Shown here piece after piece: positions 45,521-57,626 of a DNA stretch of 64,000 nucleotides. Location: positions 276,097 through 340,096 of the forward strand of contig KB309137.1 of NCBI GenBank assembly GCA_000328365.1. Reading direction: 5' to 3'. Position 1 is the first letter of the stretch. Each line of letters begins with the position of its first letter. The translations under genes were made by a program, and so were the position numbers. The DNA comes from Capitella teleta. Its lineage: Eukaryota; Annelida; Polychaeta; Capitellidae. Below the pieces are notes generated by a model. That model saw nothing but the letters and a program-made list of their open reading frames with translations. It ran no database searches and was not told the origin of the DNA.

Positions 45521-46810
45521 GAGTTCTTGCTCTTTGTAATTTACTGTAAAGTTGAAAGAAATAATTCCATTTTTATGATTATTTCTGTGTGTTTTATTTC
45601 CGCGGTATAGCAACAGACACCTGCCTCGAGCATTATTGGTCACACGCATGCTGTAAATCGGCCCACGGATTTTGCTCTTTTGGAACTGCTTCGAGTTCCG
45701 CGCAACTGGTGAATGTTCCCCCCCGACCATGGTCCCCCGGCCCTGTACGACGTAATGAATTCGCGCGTTTTAATGCACAACCAATCCCATTTAATCATAG
45801 CATTCAGAATAACTACATTTAATTATATTGCACCATAAATCTAGCTCTGCCAACTGAAGAAACAAAATAGCGAATATAACGCCCAGATTAGACCGCAGCA
45901 AGGAATCATTTCATGAAACGTTATGAGTCACAAGTGCTACGTGCTCATAGAAATGGCGTTATGATTAGTTCGCTTTGCTCTTGTCAGAGGGCCCTACTAA
46001 AATCAACAGCGAGGGCATCGACAGAACATTCCCACTGCTCAATCAACCGAGGTAGTACATGTAGTGACAATCCTTGTCAATGGTATGGTGAGTGGGCCGC
46101 TTAAGCAACTGCAAAGCATTGTAATCGGGTGTCCATTTGCTCAAACTTTCAGAAACATAACGCACTTGATGATCATAACGTCATTCATAAGGATAGGGGA
46201 CCCGATATCTTCGAGGGTACCCAAGAAGGTGCTACGTTATGGTTCATGATGTGCGTTTCGCGATTCGTTGGTTTTGGGTACAATTTGTATGTTTGAGGGA
46301 CGTTATGGTGCGATAATTATTATATGTAATGTGTATCGCTTGATGTGCTCTAAAAAATTGCATCGAACACGCACGCGTGAATTCTTGTGACGGTGTATTG
46401 CATCACCCCAACCTATATAAGCCCTACTCGTAATACTATGCCCGGTAATGTCGATGTTACGCTGAGTAATCTTATTGGCAGTACGAAAAACTTCCTGCTC
46501 CGAGTGGCTGTCACATGGGTTCGACTTCAATGCATAGATCATTCTAACCATGCCATCTTGTCATGCGAGTATTTATAAAGATGGTTGTAACCAGGATCTA
46601 TAATTAACACGGTTGATTTCGGCTCCCGAACGGCACGGAATTATCGGGAGGGACGCTCGGCAGAATACATGTGTTGCGCATTGGGCTGGATGCCATATCT
46701 TTCTTTGGCCAAGCGTTTGACCGAAGATAGTTTGATTGGTTGCATGACAAAGTTATTATATTTCACTAATCATCTGTGCATCTATAAATTATCAACTGCT
46801 GTGTGTTGTT

Positions 46811-46811
<1 letters not shown>

Positions 46812-46847
<36 letters not shown>
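46812..46847. repeat. Poly-T run of 36 bases
   Basis: An uninterrupted T tract followed by CAG. It may be the reversed A tail of a minus-strand retrocopy or simply a homopolymer. No retrocopy was recognised to its right. Confidence 0.95.
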
Positions 46848-49216
46848 CAGCCTTGTATTATTGTCTGGTTTGATTTCTCTCACTGTTGTTGGGACATTTG
46901 TCCGGCAATAGTTTGGTCCAAATTATGTCACCAACTCCAGGAATTCACGCGTAAATTAAATATATTAAAGTTTCATATATGGGTTCCCCCAATGAATATC
47001 TTGTCCATATCATTTACAATAGGAGGAATTTGATATTCGGGCTTTTGCAGGATGAGAACGCATGAAACCCATAACTACAAAGTACGTGTACAAAGATTTT
47101 TGCACATTACGTGTATATACGTTATGATTGTGTGCTGTGCAGTTGTAAAGATCTGTTTACATTTAATCTTAGCAACTCGATCGTTTGCTTGTACTTGTTA
47201 GCATTGACGTATAAATAGCTCGCTGTGTTATATATAAGAACTTGAATAAAAATATGTCTGATGCCATCAGAGGAGAGATAAAACCTAGGCTCTTGGTGCA
47301 AATTGCCGCTAGTGGAATATTCATGAAGACAATACGCGAAGGCAAAAAGAAAGATTTGTCGGTGAACTGGCGCAAGAGGGATTAACTGAAGAACATGATG
47401 TGTTTTCCTTCGAGCCCTCGGTTTATCTCCAGAACCCTTTGCACCCGGATTGATCTGCGCAACCCTCAGTAACGGGATTCTTCCTGCGGCTGAGACAAAA
47501 CCCGCCAACATCACAAGGGAAAGGTCAGACGGGCAGATGGTCTGTCTCCCAGCCTTCAAAACGCCTTCGCCCTGGGGATTCGAATGGGAATATCCATAAG
47601 CACCACGCATGCCCCCTGAAACGAAGAGCGGCTGATGGCAATGCGCCTTCTATGAGATGCTTCGAGTGTCTCTTTCTTGGCCTTTTTCATTGCAGTTTTG
47701 CACGCGATCCGGTTAGAGGGAAGGACGAGGCGCTGCTTGCTCGCGACCGAATTTATCACCGGCCCCGGGCCTTGGTGGTTGAGGGAACTTTCGGGGCGGC
47801 GAAGGAATGATCCCAGGCAATGTATATAGAGGCAACGAGGGAGGACCTCAAATCCACCAGGCGGCGCAGCCAAACTAGGAGGGTCATGTAAGCCATGTAT
47901 GTTTGTGAGAGAAAAATCTAATTTCTAAAATGTAAATACATGTTATAAAAATAGCACATTCCTCAAGACTGGTCTAATTATATGGGTAGTCCAATCGAAG
48001 AGTGATTTCTTTTGACAGCCCCGATCAGACACTGAATGGGCACATATATTAATCGGGTCGTATCTGAGAAAGCAATCGGAATGCATCGTACATTGTAAGT
48101 TTTAATTAATGATCACATAGTAGTAACAGAAGGAGAATTTCAGTTTTATCAACATGCTGTTTAATTTCACAAGAAACGAATACCATAATTATACTACCAT
48201 AGTAATCGGACAGAAAAATTAAGTGGAATTCTGGTACGTAGCATGTCGCGTAACGACCTACTCCAGAAGTAACAACAATGAAAAAGATGCAAGAACAAAT
48301 GCGAAATAAAATACTCACTAAAATCAAAGTTTTTCGAGGAATTAACGCAGCAAACGGCGAGCGGCAGAAAACACGCGCGAAACATTTTCTGGCGCGGGTC
48401 GTCTAAATCGTACGCATTATTAATTATCATCATACATCAAATACGGGTTCTCTCTTTCTTAAATTACTGTAATAGAATGAACAAACTAAATATTCTATTG
48501 TTTTTGAGTGCTGTTGTTGAGATTGTAGCACTAATATTTATCTAAAATCAAAACAAAGCAGATACCCGTCATTTGTACTGCAGCGCCACGCAACAGATGA
48601 CATTCCACAATTAATTAAAATGCTGACCCATCCGATTACGCGCACAGAGACGCACTTCGCGATCATTTACCACTCGCTTTTAAATGTTCCTCCCTCATTC
48701 AAACTTCACGATTTATTTGATTTCTTTGGATAAATGGATGAAGTATAACTTAGTTAATCCATATCAGGTATTTATTTTTGGGAATAATGGATAAATTTTA
48801 GCCAATTTTAAAGCTTCGTTTTTAACATGGAGTAGATAGACTACTTTTGGTTCACTCTGTATAATTGAAATAACAGGAAGAATAATTATAAGCTTACATA
48901 TTACATTTACATACACGAATTAAATTTAAGGCCAAATTTATTTAATTTGCATGTACCTGGTAGATTAAAAACATTATTCCTTATAACACATATTTTTCAT
49001 GTACAGTAAATCGTTAACTAATGGTGATGTCCTAACAAAACTGTGGTTGTAGAATTTGGTATTTCTTCAATTCTTGTTTAAGGTCCTTTTCAAACTCTAC
49101 CCATAAGGCTGCAGTCTCCTAAGATATGGGAGGGCTCGTCAGTAGGCGGTTTCGTCAATGGAGCCGGCCAGTTATCGATTATGTAACCAATGATTTCAGC
49201 CATTCTTACGTAATGG
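46848..49216. other. No recognised gene
   Basis: A GC-richer patch at 47400-47880 has long minus-strand ORFs (47122-47610, 47556-47873) and a TATATA at about 47821-47826 but no known domain. The 48400-49200 part is AT-rich and featureless. Confidence 0.5.
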
Positions 49217-49680
49217 ATTGTATACATAATAATAATAATAATATATTTATTCACGTCATTTCAGACATACATGTATAATGAATGCATATAATTCTATATA
49301 TTTAATATAATTCTAATAATTAGAATATGATTCTAATACATAATATAATACACAGTAAAGACAAATACAGACAGCCAGATTGGTTATATTATAATTAAAT
49401 TTAATTAAATCCTCAGTTTTGTGAGATGAAAACAGCATAACGAAATGTCGGGTCAAACGTATCCATAGTTTCAGGGAACACATCGCTGCTATGTTGCACC
49501 ATTCGTATGTTCGAATCATGCCCTAATGAAACCCGAAATGAAACTATCGAAAGCTGTGCGTTTTCCATTATAATTACATTTACCGCATATTTAACGTAGC
49601 GTGTACGGATAATACCTAAGATAATATTACCATTCTGTCCACTATAATTATTATAGAAACTTAACACGAGTATCATGTTT
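49217..49680 (-). repeat. Possible second LINE-like 3' end with (ATT)n tail
   Basis: On the minus strand an open frame ends near 49413, followed by an AT-rich stretch and ATGACGTGAATAAATATATT running into (ATT)n at about 49227-49245. The tail resembles LINE 3' ends, but the coding part has no motif I can name. Confidence 0.3.
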
Positions 49681-49769
49681 TGTACATATGAATGCCAAAA
49701 AAAAACAAAAAAACATGATTAATTCCTCCAAATATGTGGGGTGGCTGCCTTTTCCTGCATATATTAAAC

Positions 49770-49805
49770 GGGGTTTTTTTGGGGGGTGGGGGGTGGGGGA
49801 GGGGG
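49770..49805 (+). other. Strong G-quadruplex motif
   Basis: Runs of G6, G6, G5 and G5 separated by single bases (49781-49805), with a further G4 eight positions upstream. This fits the tightest G-quadruplex pattern. Confidence 0.9.
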
Positions 49806-52800
49806 CAAAAGATATTGGAAAGAGTCTCACTCAGCCCCCCTTTCCTTTTTAACTTGGTAGATGCCCCCTTGTTCTTACGCCATTGGGGTGGCGCCAGATT
49901 AAATCCGAGATGCCAATGTTTATCGTCATTGTGGTGCAGCGCGTGGCTAGCGTCATAAACAGGGCGAATTAGGGGGAAATATGCAGTGCGTTCGGGCGGA
50001 AAAGTCGTCGAATCAGCGATACATCACTTTCGGCCAGTGTTGCTAATGTATGCGGCGCGGATGCTGCCAGTAATCCCCGACCACTTAAGCTAATGCTGCG
50101 GTGGCATGGCAGCATGCCGTGCTTGGCCATATCGGACACAATGGTGTCCAGTCTTGCTATATTCGCCGTGAGCACTTGGCCAATATAACTTGCTATCGAC
50201 AGCAAAAGCCTCGTGGCGATATTGGCGGCGTCCTTGGAGACCAAAACACTCTTCTTCTTTCTTCTGCGGCGCGATTTGCTGATAAGTGGCGCGCTTCCCT
50301 CGGTAGACCACTTACTTTTTCACGGTCAGCGCTTTTGGCCTTGTAGGAATATTTGAAGAACACACGCAGGTGTTCGGTTTAAGCGTCTCTTACAGGAGAT
50401 GTTGGACGTTTGATTGCTGGTTGTATGGCATGGCTTGAGGCATCTCTATTAAATCTTTGGGGCCAAATGCTTTGAGTCTAAACTATTTCAATGCACGTTA
50501 CGATTCGTGATTGTTTTTAGTACCTCTATATGGTCAGAATGTGATAGCTGCGCATAATTACGACGCAGAATTACACGTCCTGCAGGCGCATGACAATAAT
50601 GAGTGATTGTGCATCTAAAGATATGAGTCTGTAAATTATAAAGTATCCAACTACAATATCGAGAAACTCGTATTATGTACAATGTAAGATATATATGCAT
50701 TATAAAAGCGCATATAACCGATCGGCGTGGTCGCATTCCGAATGTGGAATATGATTATGTTAGATCAACGCGAATGGAGTGTCGACAGAGCGCTCCAAAT
50801 ATAGCGATGCATCAACTATGCACTCTGAATTGGGAGGCAGCAACAGACAACAGTCAATCAAATGCGACCATGCATCATACATGCTCCTAGGATGATATGT
50901 CTCCGTGTTTATTATAAGACGCCATTAGCCAAAATGGAAATGTCTGATTCGGAACGGTCATAAAATGATAGAATAAATGCATCATACAGTCCACTGCCCC
51001 TCCCCCCCCCCCTTGGCTACTTGCGTGTCCGTAATGGTTGTATACTTGATAGCGTCTTTAAGAAGGCACCGAGATGGAATGAAAACGTGGAATGGGCTAC
51101 AGGAACGAGGTCAAGTCTCGAAAACACGAGTCAGCTTGACTGGCACGGTTAAGTTGTGCCGTTTGGGGGTAAGAGTGGCTTCCTCGTCGGCGTCAAATAT
51201 GTCTGCCATGTAGCTAAAGAAGGAATTTGGTGAACGCTGTGTGACCTGTCATGCTATTTTAATAGCCGTGATGCGACCGGAGCCTGGAGACGCCAAAGAC
51301 GAGCATTTGCCTATAAAGCAGCCAGCAGTGACAGCCAAGCATGATGGAAAGCATAATCCGCGCTGGCTAGCAAATTGAATTGAAGCCTGACCCCACATCA
51401 TGCTCCGGATAGATCATGGCGTAATTAGATGTGTCTTTGTGCCTGTCACACACTGCTCACCATCAAAAGTCTTTGGCTGACCATTAACTAGTTGCATAGC
51501 AAAGTAGAGCAAGTCATACACTAGTAATGGTACATATATATAGCGAATTAAGGCATCATCTTGGTTACTTATTGGATCTCACTGATTGAAGCGGAAATCC
51601 AATCCCAGGCACGCACTTCCGGATCAAAATGACCCCCGGTGAGAGGAGTGCTTCGGTAGCCTTTGTCCAGGTACAGCACAAGTGTCAATATAAAGCCATG
51701 CAGAGCACGATCCAGGATGCAATCGAATCTCCAAGCTCATCGGCAAATAAGGCGACAATCAGCTGCTGTGTTCGTGTCGCCCAATGCATGTCCACTGCTC
51801 GTGTTAACATCGACCTCCTTCTGCGTCGGCCTAAAGTGGACACGGCTACCTGTCAACTCAGTAATTGCAAAGGTCGTTGTCATTGGGCCTCTGAAAATGG
51901 AGGTTTTGTCTTTCTTCTCTACTTGTATCATCGGCATTGATGTACTCTCTTCAGAGAAGTCTGTGCTGTTTGACGCCCTCTCTACGAAGCAGAATAGCTT
52001 GTTCATCTATAAAAGTATCACACCCACTTTCAAGTCCTGAAGGTGGTTCACGCGATATCTCAAAGTATTCTTCTTTTGTCTCAGTCGGTTTGCGGCTGTT
52101 CCGGGCATCGCATATTCTTAACAATAAATAAAAGTAATGAGAGAGAAACCTCGGTGAAAGGTAATACAGGCAGGGAACAAAGCCAGAAACCCTCAGAAAT
52201 CACGTGCACCGTGTTGCATAATAAGCTGAATTGCTTACACTCCGACATAATTAATTGAAGGTGCATTGCATGCATAGTGGTCGAGTTAGGAGCGTATGTG
52301 CGCAATATCCTAACATCACAAGATAAATGGTTGGATTTATCAAACATGCACCAATTTTTCCTAAAGTGAGGAAACGTTTCGGCTGTTGAATTAATCAAGA
52401 GATTCTGACATCGATATCTGCGCGCAGAGGTAATTATGAATAATCGACTCAGCCTTGGACTGAATTCTCACAGAAATTGCCAAATCAGGCAGCATTAGAA
52501 GGCCTCTTATTGCTCCTGGCTCTTTGGTCATCACTCATTCGCCAAAACAAATTGCTCGAAATCTGGTTCAACTGCAGTTATGCAACTCTTGTGCTGTTTT
52601 AGTGCACTTAGTGTACAAAGGTCACAGGCGTATCATGGTCCAGCGCATGCGATTCAAATGGGTCGTAATGTTGGCTCAATGCCGGTTCATTGATATGCAT
52701 GTCATGGTCAGCGGAGTGGACCACGCAAGCTTTGCGACCATTACATCTAATGGCACCGTCATCCACCGCTCTCCTGGTGCCTCTCCAAACTGACCACGTG

Positions 52801-53997
52801 AGGTAAGCTCAATGGACTTGCGAGATGCAAACTGGACTGTCGCCGGGAGATTCAATGAAGTCGTTCGCATGCGCTTGATGTCCATGACCAGTGAGCTGTC
52901 GATGGATAGATGGGCTTAGTGCTCTCGGCAGCTGCCCGGCTTGAATAAGGCAAAGATCGCGGAATAGGCAGAGGATTTCAGTCATGATGCATCGGTCCTG
53001 AAGGCATCGCAGGGCTGTCTGAGGATGGCTCCAATTGCTGGATGTGATTAGCCAAACATGTGAGTGTATAGCAGGCACAGTGGGCATGCGATGTGCGGCT
53101 ATCGTGTGACCATTATTCGGGAGATCAACTCGTTGCGCCATTCATCTCGCACTCCTTCAACTCTGCTTCTGTCCAATGTAATTATGATCGACAGAAATCT
53201 CTGGCATCAGCTCGGAAAGGGGGCAGGGCAAAGGGTGACTGAGTAGCGCTGAGATTGCCATGGTTCATCACTTTGGGCGTAGGCAGAGATCGAGCTCTTA
53301 TTGCACGTTCTGGTATAGGGTGATCCCAAAGGACGCCACATGCGACGAAATGCAAGTAATCGACATGACGTATTCCGAGTGAGGTTGTTTTCTACAAGGG
53401 GACGGATTACGCAACGCTGCATAAAGGCATATCCCGTGAAGAGATATGTTTTATTGCTGGTGGAAATGCATGAGATTGACAATGCTGTCAACCAAATTGG
53501 AGTGTAGCAATACAGTGTATATACAAGTGGTATGCACGCCACTCCATTTTGCATTTCACAACGCATCGTATGTGATGGTGTATTATGTGAGCACCATTCA
53601 TTCAATAAGGTCCGATAGTATATTTGTGATAATGATGAATCATGACACTAACATTGATGATATACAGAGTCTTACCAACGAATGTTTTTCAGCACACCGA
53701 CCGGCCATTACCACAACCATCGATAATTATCGTAATCATTAATTGATAATTCCGTTTTCATGCCTCGACCTAAAGGCCAAACTGTCTGTAATCACACAGG
53801 TGAATCTTCTGATTAGCTACTTATATCCGACTGCTGATTGCTCTCCTAGGAAACCCTAATTGAAGCACACATCGGCAAGAGAGTGTTAACCCTGCGAATA
53901 ATGCCCGGCAATTACGCTACTTGGAAATAATTATATTGAAACTCGTATTTCTTCTGTTACTGCATTTCTCGCCTTTTCTGTATCCGTCCAGAATATG
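49806..53997. other. No firmly recognised gene
   Basis: Overlapping weak ORFs occur at 49969-50346 and 51629-52140. A C10 tract lies near 51001-51012. None gives a recognisable protein. Confidence 0.5.
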
Positions 53998-54061
53998 TGT
54001 TTGTTTGTTTGTTTGTTTGTTTGTTTTTGTTTGTTTGTTTGTTTGTTTGTTTGTTTGTTTG
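53998..54061. repeat. (TTTG)n microsatellite
   Basis: About 15 units with one T5 interruption, followed by T-rich decay to about 54098. Same strand and similar decay as the array at 34508. Confidence 0.97.
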
Positions 54062-54098
54062 GTTTTTTTTTGTTTTTGTTTTTGTTTTTTTGTTTTTT

Positions 54099-57000
54099 TA
54101 TGGCACCGAGGTTAATCAGATATGTAGATAGATATAGAGCGTCAGACGCGATACAACCAGGACGAAGCTGAGGGTTCAGGTCGGTCAGGAATAGAACCCC
54201 CACAGGGAGGGGCTGGTTTCTCATCCGAACATCTTGTCTACACCTCGTTTTCATCCGAAATATCCTCGGTATATTTAATTCAAATTCAGGATTTATTGCT
54301 CGGCATGGAGAAGCATCCAGTCTCCTCTTTGGCCTAAGCCTCACAAAGGTTTCAATTATGTCACGTTAAGAGAACTTGCGATCTCACATGTTTATTAATA
54401 ATTCTTGAGTGTATAAATGGGTAATATGAATAACGATGAATTGAAATTATTAAAAATGCAATTGTACAATGATATATTACCAAATTCCTCTTTGTTCATA
54501 CATGTAAACGCCATGATTATATGAAGTCAATTTCAATTTCCAGCTGATCCACGAATCCACGATGCAAATCTCGGCTACAATTTTAAAACGTATGCTGACT
54601 CAGAGCGCAATGCAATAAAAATATAGAGATTACACAAATTCAGTTATTTGTCAGATAAAACGTACCCAATAATATTAACACATACCTAATGACGCAACTG
54701 GATGTAACAACTGAGTGACATTAACCAGAACAATTTGAGATCGGATCTCTGAGGTAGGTTATTTACAGATAATGTCGTTAGCTGGCGCAAATATTTCGCT
54801 CTTGCTAATTCGGACAAACTCGGTGTTGGAGAAATGGGTCAAATATGGCGCGCACGGAGACGGTGCGTTGCTGGATATATTAGATATTGTGTTGGGAGTA
54901 GATCCCAAGAGTTATTAGTATACGGAAGAAAGGTCCAGTGTACGATGCGAGCAACAGCTTTTTTTATCGCGTATTGATCGACAGATTCCATGTCTGATCA
55001 GAGAGCGACCTATTAAGTTGGCTTGAAAAAAATTGAAGGTTTCATTGATCGCGTTTTTGGGTGGAACGCTTGGCATGTAAGTGAGAAAATGATAAAGCAG
55101 AACATGGCTGAGAATGGATGACACGAGCGAGGCATGAGTATTGGGAAGTAATGGGCAGATTAATACCAATCTCCTTACCATTGTGTTGCTGATGGTTTGT
55201 GACAGGTATCGATTACCAACGCTGTAATTTGTTACACTAACGGTGAAGTCATGCCACAAAGTATTCTGGAAAGTAGCAGCCGAGGGATGCTCGCCTTGCA
55301 AGGGCCTGGAGCTGGTCCCTGGGAGCTTTAAACCAGCCACCAATTATGTGCACTTGTTTACTTACCTCCTCGGACCACATAAGTGAATACCATTGGTGAT
55401 TAGCGGTACATGTTCGTACATGGGGATCATATCTGAAGGATTGTAAAAACCTCACAAGCGCAATTTTACGGCGAAGTCTTGCAATTCCCATCGCATCTCA
55501 ACTTTATATCGCGCCACGTATCGTCTCCTTGCTTTTATTGTTCATAACAAGTTGGCTCGAATAATTGAAATGCATGAATGTGGTTGCATTTATTTTTACA
55601 TCCCTAAGGTAAATGCGTCAGCGGAGCTGTGAAATTCTCCGAGACGTTTATTTAACTGAAGCTGCATTTGGATTAAGTGTAAAAGAGTGGAACGAATTAT
55701 GATCCGTAAATGCAGTATTAAGGTAGCAATCTGTGTTTCTCAGGAAACATGAAAGTAAGTTGAATTTTGGATGAGACAAGACACAAAACAGCGAGCAATA
55801 AATTCCTAATAGAAGCAACGTCTCGGAGGAGAACAGAGGCGAAATTGCTGGAATTTATGAAACAGAGGTCTGCGATGAAAGCAGGTAATGACACGCATTA
55901 ATGAACGGCACCCGGGAAACCGATTTCCAGGACGCTGTACTTACGCCTGGTCGTGAAACTTTGATCTGAATACAAAATATCCCATTATCTCACTGAGTAC
56001 AATACTATAAGTAATATCATGTTGCATTAGTTCTGTGTATTCAATGCTGTTCTCTATTACTCACCATATGATCTAAGTATTACATAATATGCGTTTCGTA
56101 TAATTAATGGGCTCTGCGTTAGATACGAGACTCAGTCTTAGTGTCACAACATTCGTTTAATAACCCAATATGATCGATCCACATGGGGCCCAAAGCCGTC
56201 CTCATACGCTGGAATTAGTTTGCAGATAAGTACCAATGGTGTAACAATGGTAAGATCGAAGAGCATACACGTTACAGTCCTCGGGGATCAGACTGAAGGA
56301 TGGTGTCTAAATGCTGCGTCCCTCCGGAGCTTCGCCAAGGACGCTGGTTCTGACCAGTAATAAATGCTATCTCAGATACGGACGCATTTGCTATTGTATA
56401 CGTACGCGCATTCGAAATATTATAAACAAGACGATTGACTTGATACTAATACATGCAATATGCTGCAACACCAGCGCACATTTACACGTGAATATAACAT
56501 GATTGCACGCTGTGTATAATGCAATAGCAATGGACATTCGTGCAGCAGCCGCTAGGATCGAGACAGCTTCAATATCCGAGAGCAGTGCTGACCAAAGTCC
56601 CAGAGGACAAGTCAACAAAGAAATGAGATCTTCGATTGAGACTTGTTTCCTGGTGTTTTGACAGCAATGAGATCTCTTTATTGGTTTCCCTTCTCTGATA
56701 TTCTTGGGACGAAAAAACTCATTCGGGGCTCGAAATGAATTACGCTCGGGATATCAGCTAGTTGAGAGGCAATGGTGGCTCTCCATTCCAATTGATAAGG
56801 CGCACATATCTCCGGAGACATAGCCGTCTAGTACTTAGCTTCTTCAATTTTCAGGTCAAGCAATCCTACCCTATCGCGAAGGGACCATGTAAAGTGCTTT
56901 CAGCTATTTAGCAATTCACACTGCCCAAGGTTGTTGCCTGACTGAGCCGCCAAATGGTTGTCCAAGAAGGCTTGGACTTCCGATGAGTTGAGATATGGCC

Positions 57001-57595
57001 GGCAATATCGAAGCTTTGCCTCATAACTATGGATATATAGCATGGCTGAATTCCTCCAGTCCTCCTTCCTCTTTTACCTCGGTCGCTGAAATGGACAGTA
57101 AAATACACGGAAGGGTCTGGCCTGATTTGAAATGATGACCTCTCTTGGACGATGGTGACGATGACTCGGCTTTGATGTACACAACAAAACGATAACCAAG
57201 CTGAGAAATCGGGATTTGAAATATTCACAACACATGAAATGGCAAAATTTCCCAAATAGATCTCAATTAGTTGGGAGGTTCTATGTCTCGTTTTTTTCTT
57301 CAGTTCGATTTCATTTGTTCGATGAGGTCACGACGAAAGTCGACTACTGCTAGAACAATGGGAGCTACCCGTGGGTAGGGTTCTGAGCATTTTTAATCAA
57401 ATAAAGGTCACACTTTTCTCATTTCAAGCTACCGTTAAACTATTCTAAATCGTATTTGAATTGATCTAGAATTGTAGTCATATAGCTGACATATCGTTAA
57501 AAAATCGGTCACTTTGCATTTATAAAAGCCAATATAATCGATCTGAAAAGAGGGTGTTGATCGCGAGCATGAATTGATGAAGATATCGTCACATC
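54099..57595. other. No firmly recognised gene
   Basis: It contains one candidate internal exon on the minus strand (55366-55432) and an ATGCAAAT octamer at 54562-54569. Otherwise featureless. Confidence 0.5.

Positions 57596-57623
<28 letters not shown>
57596..57623. repeat. Poly-A run of 28 bases
   Basis: An uninterrupted A tract. No recognised retrocopy lies to its left. Confidence 0.95.

Positions 57624-57626
<3 letters not shown>

Noticed and set aside
48840-48864. GGTTCACTCTGTA, like the right end of another mariner
   Set aside because: No matching left end was found within several kilobases.
49969-50319. A minus-strand frame with a basic start and hydrophobic pattern that at first looked like a histone H2B fold
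   Set aside because: Ungapped comparison from memory gives only about 10 percent identity over 90 residues, there is no start codon, and no histone hallmark such as Ser-Arg-Glu-Ile-Gln is present.
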